A stretch of 64,000 nucleotides of DNA from Talinum fruticosum (GCA_021018815.1 JAITYX010000167.1:124001-188000); one strand, 5' to 3'; positions 49,397-62,916 are shown, counted from the stretch's first letter. Made by a program: numbers and translations. Notes: generated by a model from the sequence alone, not told the origin.

Positions 49397-49845
49397 TGTC
49401 TGAAGCTCCGAAGAATCAAAAAAGGGAAAAGAGTGGTCAAATGATAAGCCGAAATTGTGGAAATATAAAAGAAAATCCCCAAATACGCTTCAGAAATCTC
49501 TTCTTGATAAGCATCGGATTTTCCGCTGACGAAATTCCGTCAATAGTAAGTATTGTGTTTTGAACCCAAAAACGCTTGCAATACAGATTTTGGCGATGCA
49601 ATTTCGAATCGGAAATCCCTTTCGCTCTATGAACTCTCTCCAAGAACTCTCTCTCTCTCTCTCTCTCGGTGGCAAATGGGGGCAACGGAAAACCCTTTCG
49701 CCAAAAGTAATCCCCTGGCAACGAGAAGATACAACAGACAACTAGACAAGTTGAAATCGCGCTTTTTTTTTTTTTTTCTTTTTCTTTCTTTTTCCCTTTT
49801 TTTCTTTTTCCTTTTTTTTTTTATGGAGGTTAGGTGCACAAAGGG
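49397..49845 (-). promoter_or_regulatory. Leader and proximal promoter region of the CNNM/CorC-type gene
   Basis: Immediately upstream of the ATG at 49396. It contains a (CT)n run at 49645-49667 (GA on the gene strand) and a pyrimidine tract at 49763-49823 (polypurine on the gene strand), both common near plant transcription starts. No TATA box can be assigned safely. Confidence 0.45.
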
Positions 49846-50290
49846 GGCGTTTTAAAAACGCTACTCTTACTATTTTGATTCCTGTGAAGATTTTTGTTAC
49901 AACATAAATTTGTGAATAATATAATAAAAATAAATAGTCAAAGGATAAATCATTTGGGTACAGTACATGAATTTCTAACAATTGTCTTAACTTTTAATTT
50001 ACTATGAATAAATATTTAACTTTTCTTTGTATTATAATTAATATTATACTTCCTCCATCCCCTTACCTTCTTCCTAAATTTGGAAAGAAGGAGCCTCCTT
50101 TTTACAAAGGGCTTGTTGGTTTTAGCATTTATAACAGTATTTATAATATCTAACAACCGATAGCAGTTTATAACAATCAAACATTAACCATAACAGCTCA
50201 TAATAATTAAATACTAACTATAACGGCTCATAAATGATATAATAAATATAACGGTTATAACTGCTAATCATAGCCTCATATTATCATTAT

Positions 50291-50346
<56 letters not shown>

Positions 50347-52686
50347 CTTCGTAGTTATTGTTATTGGTGTGATAATTATATATTCGTGTGAAAAGCTATA
50401 CAAATATTTTTATCAAATAGGTCACTTTGGTCATGATATGTAAATTGTTACGTAAATAGTGTTTTGATACTATTTATCTATGGAGGGATTGATAGGTAAA
50501 GCTTTTATTTTTGGGGTAAGTACTGATTTTGGGATAGAATTTTTTTTTCTTGTTGGATATAACAGATATGTATTGTTGGATTTTTTTTAAAAAATTTTGT
50601 TTGAGTTTTTTGTTAAATTTTTTATTGCATAATTATTGGAATTTTTCGTTAAATTTTGTAATTATATATTTTTTATTTTTTAAGACATGTATTATTGGGA
50701 GCTATTTTTCTCCCCAAAAAACAAAACATTCACATAAAAATAAAATATGATTACCAACAAAATACATAAATTTTTAACCAAATAAAAATTAAATCGATTA
50801 GCAGTGAAGAATATATATACTCATTGTTGACGAATATTCATTATTGTAAAATATGCAATGAATAATATCACTATTGGTATATTAAGTACTCGTAATAACT
50901 CGTCACAACTAACAGTAATCGTTACAGCTCGTAACAACATAACAGACTATATCAGCTAATCATAACAATTTATAATAACTCATAACGAGTAATAACAATT
51001 AATCATAACAACAACTAAAAATAGATGATTGGCTTAGAGGCTATTCGTTTTAGCTATTACGTATTGTTGTGAGTTATTATGAGCCGATACAAACAATTAG
51101 CTAGTAGTTGTAATAAGTTGTTTCGAACTGTTATAAGTTGTTACCATCAACTGAAATTAGGTATTACGAGGCGTAAAAATTAACTTTGGTAGGATTTGAA
51201 TCCAAATATCTAACAATAAAAACAGAAGAATAAGTAATAGCGGTTGAATAACAGCTCAGTATAGTCTAGCCGCAAAATTTGCAACCGGATGGTTGATGTG
51301 AACTTGCAAATTAACTTGAAATTAATTGCTTATATATTAAAAATACCACAAGGGAAAAACAAAATACTACACAAATTTTGCCTGATATAAGGAAAATACA
51401 AAAATTGATAAAACTCGTATTTTTATAACAATTTTCAAAAATTAATTAATAGGGTATCTATTATGAATGACCTATTTAAGCTTGCTTATTTACAAAGTTA
51501 AAAGAAAAGGTATTTTCGATTAATTGGTTAACTAATTACAGTGTTATTTGAAAATAGATCCTTATTTGAAAAACAAAAAAACCCATTTTCCATATAAGAA
51601 TGAAATGGATACTGAATTTTTGTAATAAATTTAAGTATTTTGTAACAATTTGATTACAAGATATTTTTAACATAGAATTTATATTTTTAATGAAGGTTCG
51701 TTAACACATCTTTCTTGCTAAGATAATTTTTATAGATTTAAGCAAATACTACAATATTCCGATCTATTATTAATATTATAGAGATTATAACTTTAAAAAC
51801 CTTGAAAAACAATCATCAAACTACAACACAATAATTCCTCTATCTTAAAAACCCTTATCTCTCTACAAAAAAGCATTATTATTGTATTCATCTACTCCAA
51901 TAAGGAGTTGTTATCGATCATAATTCCTCGTGCTAAAAGCCCCCAGTCTCGTACTTATTATTGAAGTTTATTTAGTTACAAGATATTTACTTGTCTCTTT
52001 TCAATAAATTTCATCTTCTTTTGTAAGAATTACGTTATTTATTTTTCTCACTATTAGTATGAGTTACGTTGTTCTCATATCCAATGTAAAGTAGGTTCTT
52101 CTCATTTTTAGCACGTATTTCCCTTATCCCCTTCCTATGATATAGTTGTTACCATATCATATCTACTTAAATATTGTGATAAACAAACAAATTAAGAATG
52201 CAATTACACGTTATACTACTATGACAATCTTTCTTTCAATTGTAATCTATCGTGTTAGATAGACACACATACTCTATGAAATTATACTATAACTAGTCGA
52301 CATTTAGGAAAGATGCACTTAAATTTAAGAATGTGATTAGTGACAAGAATAATGTTATAAATTTAGAGGCGGTTGACAATATATCTATCATTAACGTTAT
52401 AGAGATATGGATTTATTTTTATATTTTAAATTTACTTACGTCAGGAGATATAGTCATTGTACATATTGTATGACTTTTCATTAATAAATTTTTTCTTTTT
52501 CTATTCGAAACATAAAATGTAACACGCCTTTCTTTTTATAATTAGTTCATCTAAAAGATTAAAAGATGTGGGAAACCACCAAAAAAAAAACCAAAAATGA
52601 CACTCTACTGCAACAATCTTGAAAAAATTCAACTTCACACTCATTACCGTGCTACTTCATTCCCCGTCATAATCTCGTTTTCGAAA
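49846..52686. other. AT-rich intergenic spacer with no supported gene
   Basis: No credible coding sequence. 50130-51170 is rich in short, often inverted words such as TAACAGCTCATAA, GTTATGAG and TTATAACAG, suggesting worn MITE or satellite DNA. An (ATT)n run lies at 50296-50346. Confidence 0.7.
50296..50346. repeat. (ATT)n microsatellite
   Basis: About 17 uninterrupted units. Confidence 0.95.
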
Positions 52687-53751
52687 GAGTTCTTGGATTG
52701 CTTTACAACTGTGTTTTCTACTTTTTCCATTCTACCGCCCTATTTTAGTTTTTATCTTCATTACCACTCGTGTTTTACTTTTGGGACCAAAACTATCATT
52801 GTGTTATCGAGATCTTGGATTATCTTAACATTGTTTTTTTACTTTTTGTCATTCTACCATTCTATTTTATTTTTTGTCTCTCCTACCAATGTGTTTACTT
52901 TTTCCGTAAAAATACCACCATATGACCCGGTGACCTGCTATTGTCGATAATCGATGATTTTTGGAATTTTTGCCTATCGTTGGAAATAATATAAAAAGAA
53001 GTGATTTTTTTGTGTAGCAAAATGACGTTAAATCATAAATTTAAAAACCTAGTCACCATATATCTCCTTCTTCAATTGAGCATCTCCATCCCACCCTCCA
53101 TGTGAGCTATTGAAAGTAGAAATAGGCTAAAGAATAGATTTTGTTTTGTGAAATTGAAATTGCAAAATGTCAAGTTCGAGTTTAGAAATGAGGATTGATA
53201 CCTTGAAAGTTGTTTGGATAATTATTCACAAAAGAAGAAATTGTACTGATTCAACCCATCAACATTAGTTGAAAGTTGAGAGACTCAAGACGAATATGGA
53301 GTTCTTGGATCTAGCAAACATGGTATTGAGTTTCAATGACTTTGGCTGCTAATTAAAGGTCTCTCAATTCTTCAGCTTCATGTCACACACTCATAATTTG
53401 ACAAAATGTCCAAGTGAGTTCTTAGATTTTGTTAATGTGTTTACTTAAAAAAAATATGATCTTTTAGATGAATGAGAGTTTTGATTAGAAATATTTATAT
53501 TTTAATATGGTCTAATATACCTACAAAATCAAGTGAATAGATAAAAAATGATAGTTTTGTCTCAAAAGCAAAACATAGTGGTAATAAAGATAAAAAAATA
53601 AAATAGGGTGAATGGAAAAAAAAGCAGAAAACACAATAGTAAAACAATATAAGAACTCCAAGACACACTGGTAACGAAGATAAAAAATAAAGCACGGCGG
53701 TAGAATGGAAAAAAAATAGAAAACACAGTAATAAAGCAATCCAAGAACTCT
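52687..53751. repeat. Fold-back structure with doubled arms
   Basis: The left arm (52687-52915) holds two direct copies of a ~110-bp T-rich unit: TTCTTGGATTGCTTTA, TGTGTTTTCTACTTTTTCCA, TTCTACCGCCCTATTTTA, TTATCTTCATTACCA. The right arm (about 53525-53751) holds two copies of the same unit inverted. The 600-bp middle has no gene. This could be a fold-back transposon; no target duplication was found. The remaining sequence 53752-54057 is AT-rich with nothing recognised. Confidence 0.65.
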
Positions 53752-54057
53752 TATTATATGATAGAAATTTTTTTAAAATTTTTCTAAAGTAATTAATTCT
53801 CATATTTATGAAAAAATATTACATGATAAAATAAATTTGAGATAAATTAATAGAGATATTGGTTGGAAAAGATAATATATGAGAATTAATTGAAATATAT
53901 TATCATAAATAATTATTTTAGAAAAAAGAAAAGGGAAATTGCCATTAAATAATGTAAATTATTACCATAGAATTAAGAAAAGGAATATTTTTCATAAAAG
54001 AAATTTTTTTAATCCACTGGCATTTAACTTTATGGCCACTCGCAATTTTTTATCAAT

Positions 54058-54192
54058 AAGAGACGTGTTGTTTAAATTGGAAGTTCCAATAATATATAGA
54101 ATAAGAGAATGTTGTCTAAATTGGAAGTTCCCAATAATATATAGAATAAGAGATGTGTTGTTTAAATTGGAAGTTCCCAATAATATATAGAA
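54058..54192. repeat. Three tandem copies of a ~46-bp unit
   Basis: Each copy contains TAAATTGGAAGTTCC and AATAATATATAGAATAAGAG, starting near 54058, 54104 and 54148. They lie 240-370 bp upstream of the broken F-box gene. Confidence 0.9.
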
Positions 54193-54427
54193 TAAAAAAA
54201 AAAACCAGAAAGCTTATCCATTAAAGGGGCGGCTAATTGGAGTTGCCGACTCTAATTGTTTCCTATCACCAATTAAAAACTTGAGCAACAAGTAAAATTG
54301 TACTAATAACATAATTAACCCCAGAAATTCATGCAACTAACTATAAAAAGTGGTAAATTAAACCCACAATTTACTGCAAAACTCTTGATTATTTTTCCTA
54401 CTGCGACAAATCTTACAGAAAAGGGCA

Positions 54428-55636
54428 ATGGCCAGCAACTTTCCCATGGATGTCATGTACACCATACTCACACTACTCCCCGTTGAATCGCTCATTCGAT
54501 TCAGGTGCGTTTGCAAGGCATGGCGCGACTTGATTGATAACCCCGAATTCATCAAATCTCATCTCATTCAGTCCCTCGAATCCAGCTCCAATCACTCTCT
54601 CATCTTTGCCTGCAGGGATGATCCGTCGTCCTTTTATGAGGTGCATGATCTTGACACCTTTTCTTCGAGCACAAGAATCACATGCCCTGAAACAAGAATC
54701 AACATGATCATAGGTACATGCAATGGCTTAATTTGCGGATGTTGTGATGATAAGTCCATCGTTTTGTGCAACCCATCGACGAATACATTTAGGCACATCC
54801 ACTACCCCGATGAAGAAGTCTACAACATTGAGTTTATGAAGCATTTCGGGTTCGGTTATGATTGTCTATGGGACGACTACAAGATCGTAGCATGGTCAGG
54901 TAAAAAGAATTTGTTTATAGCTTGAGAGATGATTCATGGAAAACCCGAATTAGAGACAAAGAGACTATATTTGGTCCAGATTCATGCTGGTCAGGACGTG
55001 GAGTTTATGGCAACAATTGCTTGCATTGGATTGAAGGTGGTGCAGGGAATCAAACTGTCCTGGTTTTTGACCTTCATCATGAGAATTGGAGCAAATTACC
55101 ACCACCTAGTAATGAGAGTGATTTCTTAATACAATTAGGGCTCTTCGATGGATATTTGTGCCTTCGTGTAGGGACCAATTCCCCAAGTTTTCCTGGCAGA
55201 AGTAAATGTGATATATGGATCATGAAGGAGCATCATGTGAACGAGTCTTGGACAAAATTTTGCAGTTTCGACGATTGGGGAGGAATGCCATTGGCATACT
55301 GCAAGAGACAGCGGGGCTGTCATTTTTGTAAGAAGTTGGATAGATGGTAAGTGCGGTTTATTTAAAGGTAAGTTAGGGCAAGGAAAGACAAAGAGTGTCG
55401 AGTTTCTTTTGAACGTACAACATAAGTTTTCCCATCTGATCACATCCTGTGTAAAGAGTGCAACTCCTGTGACAAATGATCATGGTTTAGTGCGGCCATT
55501 GTCCAGGGAGAAAACCGACATCGAAAATCACACCAGACGAATGAAGAGGGGACTATCAAAGCCCAAAGGAGAACAGCCAAAGAAGAAGACGCGATGGATT
55601 TTTGTAGCTTTAAACCCCCACAAAAAAAGAAGATAG
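54428..55636 (+). pseudogene. F-box protein gene (F-box associated type), two frameshifts
   Basis: ATG at 54428 opens MASNFPMDVMYTILTLLP, an F-box at residues about 5-45 with SLIRFRCVCKAWRDLI, which in intact proteins binds the SKP1 part of an SCF ubiquitin ligase. An F-box-associated beta-propeller-like region follows: LIIGTCNGLICG-type motif, then NPSTNTFRHIHYP and FGYDCLWDDYKIV. The frame ends at TGA 54923-54925, but the +2 frame carries on as FVYSLRDDSWKTRIRD. An A5 run near 54902-54906 that should be A6 explains the break. A second break near 55310 changes frame again, to GAVIFVRSWIDGK and onward to 55636, ending in a Lys/Arg-rich tail (RWIFVALNPHKKRR). Single-exon, no intron seen. Otherwise full length (~400 codons). 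Either a recent pseudogene or an assembly error. Confidence 0.85.
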
Positions 55637-55639
55637 AGC

Positions 55640-57964
55640 AATCAAGTAATCATGGTTGAATATTGGATTTTTGAGCTAGCTAGCAAAATATTGTATTTGT
55701 GTTAGCGGTAGATGCTCTGTTATAATTGAGGTGAATATTTTCAGTTGGTAATAAAAGCTTTTGCCTTTTTTTATCAAAAACAAAAGAGAGGATTTTACTA
55801 TCCTCAATGAAATTTAGGTTATGGTAAGTTCGTAATTCTTTTTTCTTTTTTGGTTGATAAAAAAATCAGTATCTCAATTAATTTGTGAGACCTATTTCAC
55901 CAAAAAGATGACAAATAATAAAGCTTGTGGCTCATGAAATTAGCACAAAAGTACTAGCATAGATATGAAATTAGCATAGACGTACTAGCATGGATATTTT
56001 GCTGCAGTAGAGACAAATAATAAGAATGTCATTGCCACAGGATCTCACAATACTGGATTCACAAGTCAGCCAACGAGACAGAATACGATCCAAAGCAACA
56101 GAAGCTCCAGGCCATAATTTATCATCCCAGGCGTAGATTTTGCAGCAGTACCGACAAGCGAAAAAAAAAAAATGGTCTGAAAATACAGTGTGCTGATGTA
56201 ATAATTATATATAACAGTCAATAACTTAGAATGGAACCAAAATATATAGCAGGAAACTTCATAAACAATAGCCAAGATATAACAGTTTTTTTCAGAGCTA
56301 TAGAAAAAGGGTGGGAAGTGTGAAGAATGGTCTTGATTAGTGGGCTCCTTGAAACCCAAAACCACACTACTCCAAAAACTATTTAGGCATTCCTAACATA
56401 TTATTTGACACTTTGAGATTCCAGTCATTGGATGACATCTCTTCACAGTCAGCACATTACTTAATAGTCCATCAGAACCATGATCACCACCACTTAATGA
56501 CTTTAAGCCTTCACAATCCTTCCAAAACCTTGAGTAAATATTCAATACTTGCTGCTGGTATAACTCAGAACATATTAAGCCTAGTGAGCAAATTCCATTC
56601 AAATTACTTACTCCTAGTGAGCAAATTCCCATTCAAATTGATTGAAATGCACATATTAGGCCTTTGCAGTGATTCTGGATGAACCTCATAAAAATGAGTT
56701 CCCAACTAAATCAACTTACTCCAACTGCCAACAACTCCCAGTGAATTCTAGTATTTGCCCAGAAAATGAATTCTTTCCTAGACTGATTACTTTCAAACTG
56801 TATGTAAGTGCTTCACACTTCAACTGTGAGTAATTTTGACAGCATTACTTCTCGTGGTAGAAAGCTGTGAAAAAGCAGGACTAAACTCAGTAAAGCTATG
56901 ATATTTTTGCTTAGAATTGACCACAGCAGTAAAAGGTATATCAATAACCCAGGTTCTTATACAGAAATAGAAATGAACAAAAGAGAGTACTGCCCAGAAA
57001 ACTTAAGAGGCCTTGCAATTGCATTTAATCCTAAATTCATCACTCCAAGAACATAAAAAGAATAAACTCCAACACCCAGTCGGTGTTTAAATTTCATGAA
57101 ATGCAGGGAAAATGAACCACATTTCAGCAACAAGGGATCAAATAATTACACGAAACTTGCAATGTTCACAATCAATATAATTCTCTCCACGGTAAATTCT
57201 ACTAATACCAACATAATCAACAATAAATCAATGAAATAGAAAAAATAGATCCAAACCTGTAAGAGAAGACCAAGTTGAGTGAAGGACATACCTCTCCTGG
57301 ACAATTGAGCAAAATCCAATATTAATTTCGTTAAAATCGCCTCCCAAAACAGCGACTTCTAGACCGAAATTGAGTGGTCCAAGGGGGTTCTTGTACGTTT
57401 TTCCTTTTTCCTTCCGTGCACAAAATCAAACTAGGGTTTAGAGTAAGGTTTCCAGGTCAGGGAAAGGGGGCGAAATTGATGCGAGATGAAAGAGAAGAGC
57501 ACCGATACCTAGCCGAAGAATCAATTATGCCTTCTTCCTTCCCTGCTTCAAAATCAAACTAGTGTTTAGAGTAAGGTTTCCAGGTCAGGGAAAGGGGGGC
57601 GAAATTGATGCGAGATGAAAGAGAAGAGAACTGTACCTCGCTGAAGAATCTCCATTTCGTGCACTGAATCAAAACAGGCGAATTCGAAGTCGCTGTGTAC
57701 GCAACGACGGCAAAATTGACACAATTTTTCAGATCTGGTGACAAAACAACGTTATGGAAACGACGAGGAGGAGGAGAGAGCCAAACTCTGTCAGCACGAA
57801 TAAGGTGAAAGGACACCGAAGAGGGAGAGAGATCTGTGATCCACCATTACTGGTGTTCTAACGAGGAGAGAGAGCTAGAGAGAGAGAGAAGAGACACCGA
57901 AGAGTGAGAAGATGAGAGAGAGCAGAAGAGTTTCAGAAGAGTTTCGAATGTTCATTATTTTTAC
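55640..57964. other. Intergenic region with possible non-coding transcript leader
   Basis: No protein family was recognised. The minus strand of about 57640-57950 is CT-rich with (CT)n runs, like a plant transcription start, and is followed by donor-like GAG|GTACAG (57645) and GAG|GTATGT (57290). Downstream frames are not conserved-looking, so if transcribed it may be a non-coding RNA or a gene too decayed to name. A short direct repeat (CCTAGTGAGCAAATTCC) occurs at 56579 and 56611. Confidence 0.35.
57420..57648. repeat. Direct duplication, unit ~100 bp, spacing ~128 bp
   Basis: Both copies contain TTTAGAGTAAGGTTTCCAGG then TCAGGGAAAGGGG and GAAATTGATGCGAGATGAAA, starting near 57420 and 57549. 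They are nearly identical, so the duplication is recent. Confidence 0.9.
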
Positions 57965-58804
57965 GAAAAACTAAGCTGAAAAATAATTCTAAATCCCCTA
58001 AATTATGGTTTAAATTATATTGGTGGCCAAATTCGATCCGAAAGATGAATGGAGGTGTAAAATGTCTATAATTCCCCTCATTTATCCCTCTCTTTGCTGG
58101 CTCTTTTTCTGTCTCTCCTTCTTCCCTCTCATCCCCTGCTCTTTCTCTCGTCTCCGTAATGGCTCCTCGTTCTTTGTTCATCTTCTCTCCTTGTTCTTCT
58201 CCCTTCTCCCGTCCCCTGCTCTCTGTTCTCTCGCCCTTTGTCTTGTTCCCAATCTCCCTCTTCACTCTTCTCTTTCTGTCCCTCTCGCTCCCCATTCTCG
58301 GTCTTCCTCTCTCTATCAGCTGCTTTCATCGCCCTATCTATGTTTCTACCTCTTCGTTCGCTTCTCTCCCCTTTTTAGTTGTTCTCACTCACAACCGACG
58401 CTTCTCCTTGGTCGGAAACGCTCGCCGGAGCAAACCCAACCTCACGACTTGGTCGAACTTGAAAAGAGGATAGAGGAATTTGCGGCGAGTTGACGAGGTT
58501 GATTGAAGGGATATTTTGCTTTGGAATTGGATTTGTTGGACTGGTAGAGATGGGGGATATTATGGATTTCTGCCATTTTAGGTTCTCTCAAATGGTGGAG
58601 CTCTTTGAGGCCATTGCCATGGGAGGCCGAGAGAGAGAGAGAGAAGAGAGAGACTTTGAGCGGGGAAGAAGATGAAGTTGAGGGTAAATTTGGGCCACCA
58701 ATATAGTTTACACTATAATTTAGGGGACTTAGAATCATTTTTCATAACTTTGGGTCTAAAAAATAGTTTGACAAGAATTTGAGGTACCCCAGCGTAATTT
58801 TTTG
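57965..58804. mobile_element. Small non-autonomous Mutator-like element
   Basis: TTATTTTTAC is duplicated at 57955-57964 and 58805-58814 (10 bp). Inside lie inverted repeats: CTAAATCCCCTAAATTATGG and TATATTGGTGGCC around 57985-58030, mirrored at 58690-58745. The outermost bases also pair (GAAAAACTAAGCTG against CAAAAAATTACGCTGGGG), with about 50-60 bp missing from the left arm. The interior (58076-58676) is pyrimidine-rich on the left and GA-rich near 58630-58660, perhaps a captured leader sequence. Long open frames inside reflect that composition and match no family. Confidence 0.7.
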
Positions 58805-59509
58805 TTATTTTTACCAGCTTAAAATAAAACGGTCGGTGAAAAGGTTGCAAGCAAATAAAGCAAAGCATAAAATGAAAAAGTACCCACGAGTTAAAAATAT
58901 GATTTGAAAAATGGTTTGGAAATTTTTTTCGATAACCGAAATGATCGGAAATATGAAGGTATAAAAACGGTTGTAAAAACGATTGATAAATTTCAGTTTT
59001 CTTGTGGTGAATGGTGTTAAAATTATTTTTTTGTTAATTTATATATTTAATTGAGGGTAAAAAAGTCTTCTCACACATGGACTGATAGTTTAATTAAAAG
59101 TTAAAATGCCTCAAACTTAATTTTCAAATATCCTAAAAGTAGTTTCATCAAAATCATTATACATTCTCACTAAATCAATCTTTAATTATAAGATCAAATT
59201 TTTATGACACACCATTAAGATTCAACACTTCTATCATGACTCTAATTTTATGTAGAAAGAGGATCTAAAAATAAGGGGTGAATTTTAGAAATTAAAATAA
59301 AATATCATATATAATAACTTGAATCTATATAAGTCCGCGATATAATTTACAATTTTTTTGGTAAATTTATAATTAAAATTGACATATATTGATACAAGCC
59401 ATACAAAAATTAATAATAAAAATTTCACGTTCGAAAAGTAGAAAGTTGTTATTTCATGATTTATTTTAATGGTTGATTTAAAAAATAAAAATATTTTAAT
59501 GTTGATTTA

Positions 59510-59936
<427 letters not shown>

Positions 59937-59999
59937 TTGGATCTCCTTGCTGAAAAATAAATAAATAATATTATAAAATTATTTAATCTAAATCTAAAA

Positions 60000-60480
60000 A
60001 TTAAACAGTAAATAATTAGCCTTATTAATTTTTAAAAATATAAAACATAAAATAAAACCAAATTGAGCAAAAAATTAATAAATAAAAATTACAGAAAATT
60101 ATATAATGAACTAAATTAAAAATCTGGATAGAATTAAAAACATAAAAACTTTTTTAAATTTTTCAAAAAAATTAAACACAATTAAAACAGAAAAACAAAA
60201 ACATAATCTAAAATAGAAAGTTAAACAAATAATCAATTACACTACAATACATATGAAAATAAATAATTAAATAAACTAGAATATTAAAACTATTTTTTGA
60301 CCGAAACATACACTAAAATCCTAAAATTAAAATACAAAAATTTAATTTATAAATTTATTAAATTAAAAACTTGATTTAACCTAAATTAGAAAATAAATCA
60401 AAAAATAATTAAATTAATCATAAAAACTAAGAAAATTAATACTAAGATATTAATATTCTAACTAAACCCTATAATAATAT
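60000..60480. repeat. A-rich satellite-like block, copy 1
   Basis: Shares ordered words (AATATAAAACA-AAAATAAAA, TAATAAATA, ACATAATCT, GTTAAACAAATAAT, CTAGAATATTAAAA, TAAATTTATTAA, AACCTAAATTAG, ACTAAACCCTATAATAAT) with 63305-63590 and 63600-64000. Identity is around 75 percent by eye. Confidence 0.65.
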
Positions 60481-62552
60481 AAAAAAATAAAATTAACCAA
60501 AGAAAACTAATTTAATCCAACTTCGACAATTTGACTAAAAATAACAAAAATAAGTAGAAAAATAATCTGAAAATTAAAATATATTAGGACTCAAAATAAA
60601 ATTAATATAAAATTACTGAGATATCTATCCTATTATCAATCAATGTAATTCATTCTCACGTCAATCATTAGTAAAAACCCGTGAAAAATTAAAAAAATAT
60701 ATATTGATGACAAAAAGTATATTGAATGATTTTAAAGAAGGGATGTAATTAAGAGTAATTTTATTTAAGATAAATTATAGAATAATATTTTAGAAAATAA
60801 TTAAAGGATATTCTATTATTTTTAATGGTGTTAAGGTTAATTTTACCAATACTTTTAACCTAAAAAGTATAATCTATATTATTTCAAATTTTGGTTTGAT
60901 TTGATTTACATTTGAGAATCACAAGTTACGTTTTTTTTTTTTCCTTTGTAACTTCAAATTGTGACTCGATTGAAATCTAATGAGATAATTATCAAAGTGA
61001 ACAATATATATTTAATTATATATTTTTGGATGGATGAATAAGATATTTCATTAGATGAGAAAATTTGTTCTTCCTTTCTACTAAAAAATAAAATATGTAT
61101 TGTAAAGATGTAACAATAACTTTTGTCATTGTTTGGTTTATTAATTTGCTAGGAAGATGTGGTTGAGGTGACTAAAGAACATGGTATCGGTTTCAAACTA
61201 ATTTTTAATTAGTGGCTTTAAGTTTTGAAAGTGATTGAATCGGTAAGGGTCGGTCAATTGGAAGAAGTATGTTATGATTAATGTATGAGTTTAACTACTT
61301 ATTTATGTAATTTTTGTCTAATTTGATTTGTTTGGATCATGAGTTTCTCTATCTTTCCACTTAATTTTTAATTTTGTGTCTATTCTATCATTTTTAAAAT
61401 ACGACATGCATCCACGCTTTTACCATACTTATGTTAAGTGTGAAAATGGTATGAGTTGACAAATATTATACACACTAAATAAGTCGGATGAGAGTCGTCT
61501 TTAACCACACACTTATATCCAAAGAAAACACCATCACTCGCCATACTTATATCTATGGACATATTACCCCTTGAGCGAGTTTTTTTTCCTATTACCGGTT
61601 TGCGTTTGAAGCAACTTCTAACACTAATATAGACACTTAGGTTGTCACCAGTTAAGCTACAAAATTCTTTTTGAAATTAACTAGGGTTAATTAAAATATA
61701 TTATTTTTTTACTCTTTATGCCATGTTTTTTCTCTCAAAAGGATGGGGGTTGGGTGACCGCGGTTGCCCTAACATAGATCTGCCTTTGGATTAAAAATAC
61801 TTAGTTCTTCTTCAAATTAGGGTTATGTTCATTAAGATGAATTTTTTTAGTTTTATTTTATTTTACTTTTCTTTAAACAACATTAAGAAAAAAAGATATA
61901 AAGCGGGCACATGTGAAATTTACTTGATTAAGCAGAAAATAAGCGAGAAAACGAGATTAGAGTTTGAGATTTGAGGTTTATTTTTTATTTTGATTTTTCA
62001 ATATATTGGGCATTGTGCTATAAACGAGAGAAATCGAAAATTTGCATAAAAATATTTCCTTTATGTGTTTAATTTTTATAAAAATTCTTTTCAATTATTT
62101 TTTTAAAAAATTTCTTTTTGATTGTAAATTTAGTATTTGACTTAAATGATTATCATAAATTGTCCAATGCGAAAAAAAATTCTTTTTATGTATTTCAATT
62201 ATCTCAAAATAAGCTGTCACACTTATTATCTCGCCACGCTTATTATTCATGCTAAATAATCATTTTTTCAATAGATGTAAATCACCACTCTTAATATACA
62301 TGGATATACCTTAATAGGTTAGTACCACTCTTACAAGAGTGGTTATATTTTTCCACATTATTATGTGTGAAAATGATTTCAGGCAACTTATTTTTGCTTA
62401 TTTTTCCGCCACACTCAATCATGTGTAATTAGATAAGGGTGGAAGCATACCATATGGTGATTGTAACATTTTCGATTATTAATCTCATTTATTAAATGTA
62501 GTTATTAAATATTTGCTTTTTAGTTCATAACTTATTAAAGAGTATTACATTA

Positions 62553-62580
62553 CTCCGTGCATAGCACGGGTCCAAACTAG
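62553..62580 (+). mobile_element. Helitron 3' terminus
   Basis: A hairpin with stem CCGTGC/GCACGG and loop ATA (62555-62569) lies 11 bases before CTAG (62577-62580), which is followed by host T. This matches the 3' end rule of Helitrons (hairpin about 10-12 nt before CTRR, insertion between A and T). The 5' TC end was not identified; a TCTATATTATTT at about 60883 is one candidate. No Rep/helicase coding is present nearby, so it is a non-autonomous element. Confidence 0.6.
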
Positions 62581-62852
62581 TACTATATAATGCCAATCTT
62601 TTCAAATTTTGAAATGCTGCAATCGAGTGAGTTAAGGAGTTTCGTCCAATAAAAAATAAATAATTTATCATTTAAAAAATAAGACTCAACTATGGACTCT
62701 AATAATAATAATAATAATAATCTATACACTATATAATGCCAATCTTTTCAAATTTTGAAATGTCTGCAACCAGAGTGAATTAAGGAGTTTCATCCAATAA
62801 AAAATTAATAATTTATCATTTAAAAAATAAGTTTCCACTCATGTATGGACTC

Positions 62853-62916
<64 letters not shown>

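Noticed and set aside
53939..54190. Repetitive peptide upstream of the F-box gene
   Set aside because: Simply translates the 46-bp tandem repeat.
58020..58493. 157-codon frame on the plus strand
   Set aside because: Pyrimidine-rich low complexity inside a small transposon. The hydrophobic look comes from CTCTC/TTCTC codons.
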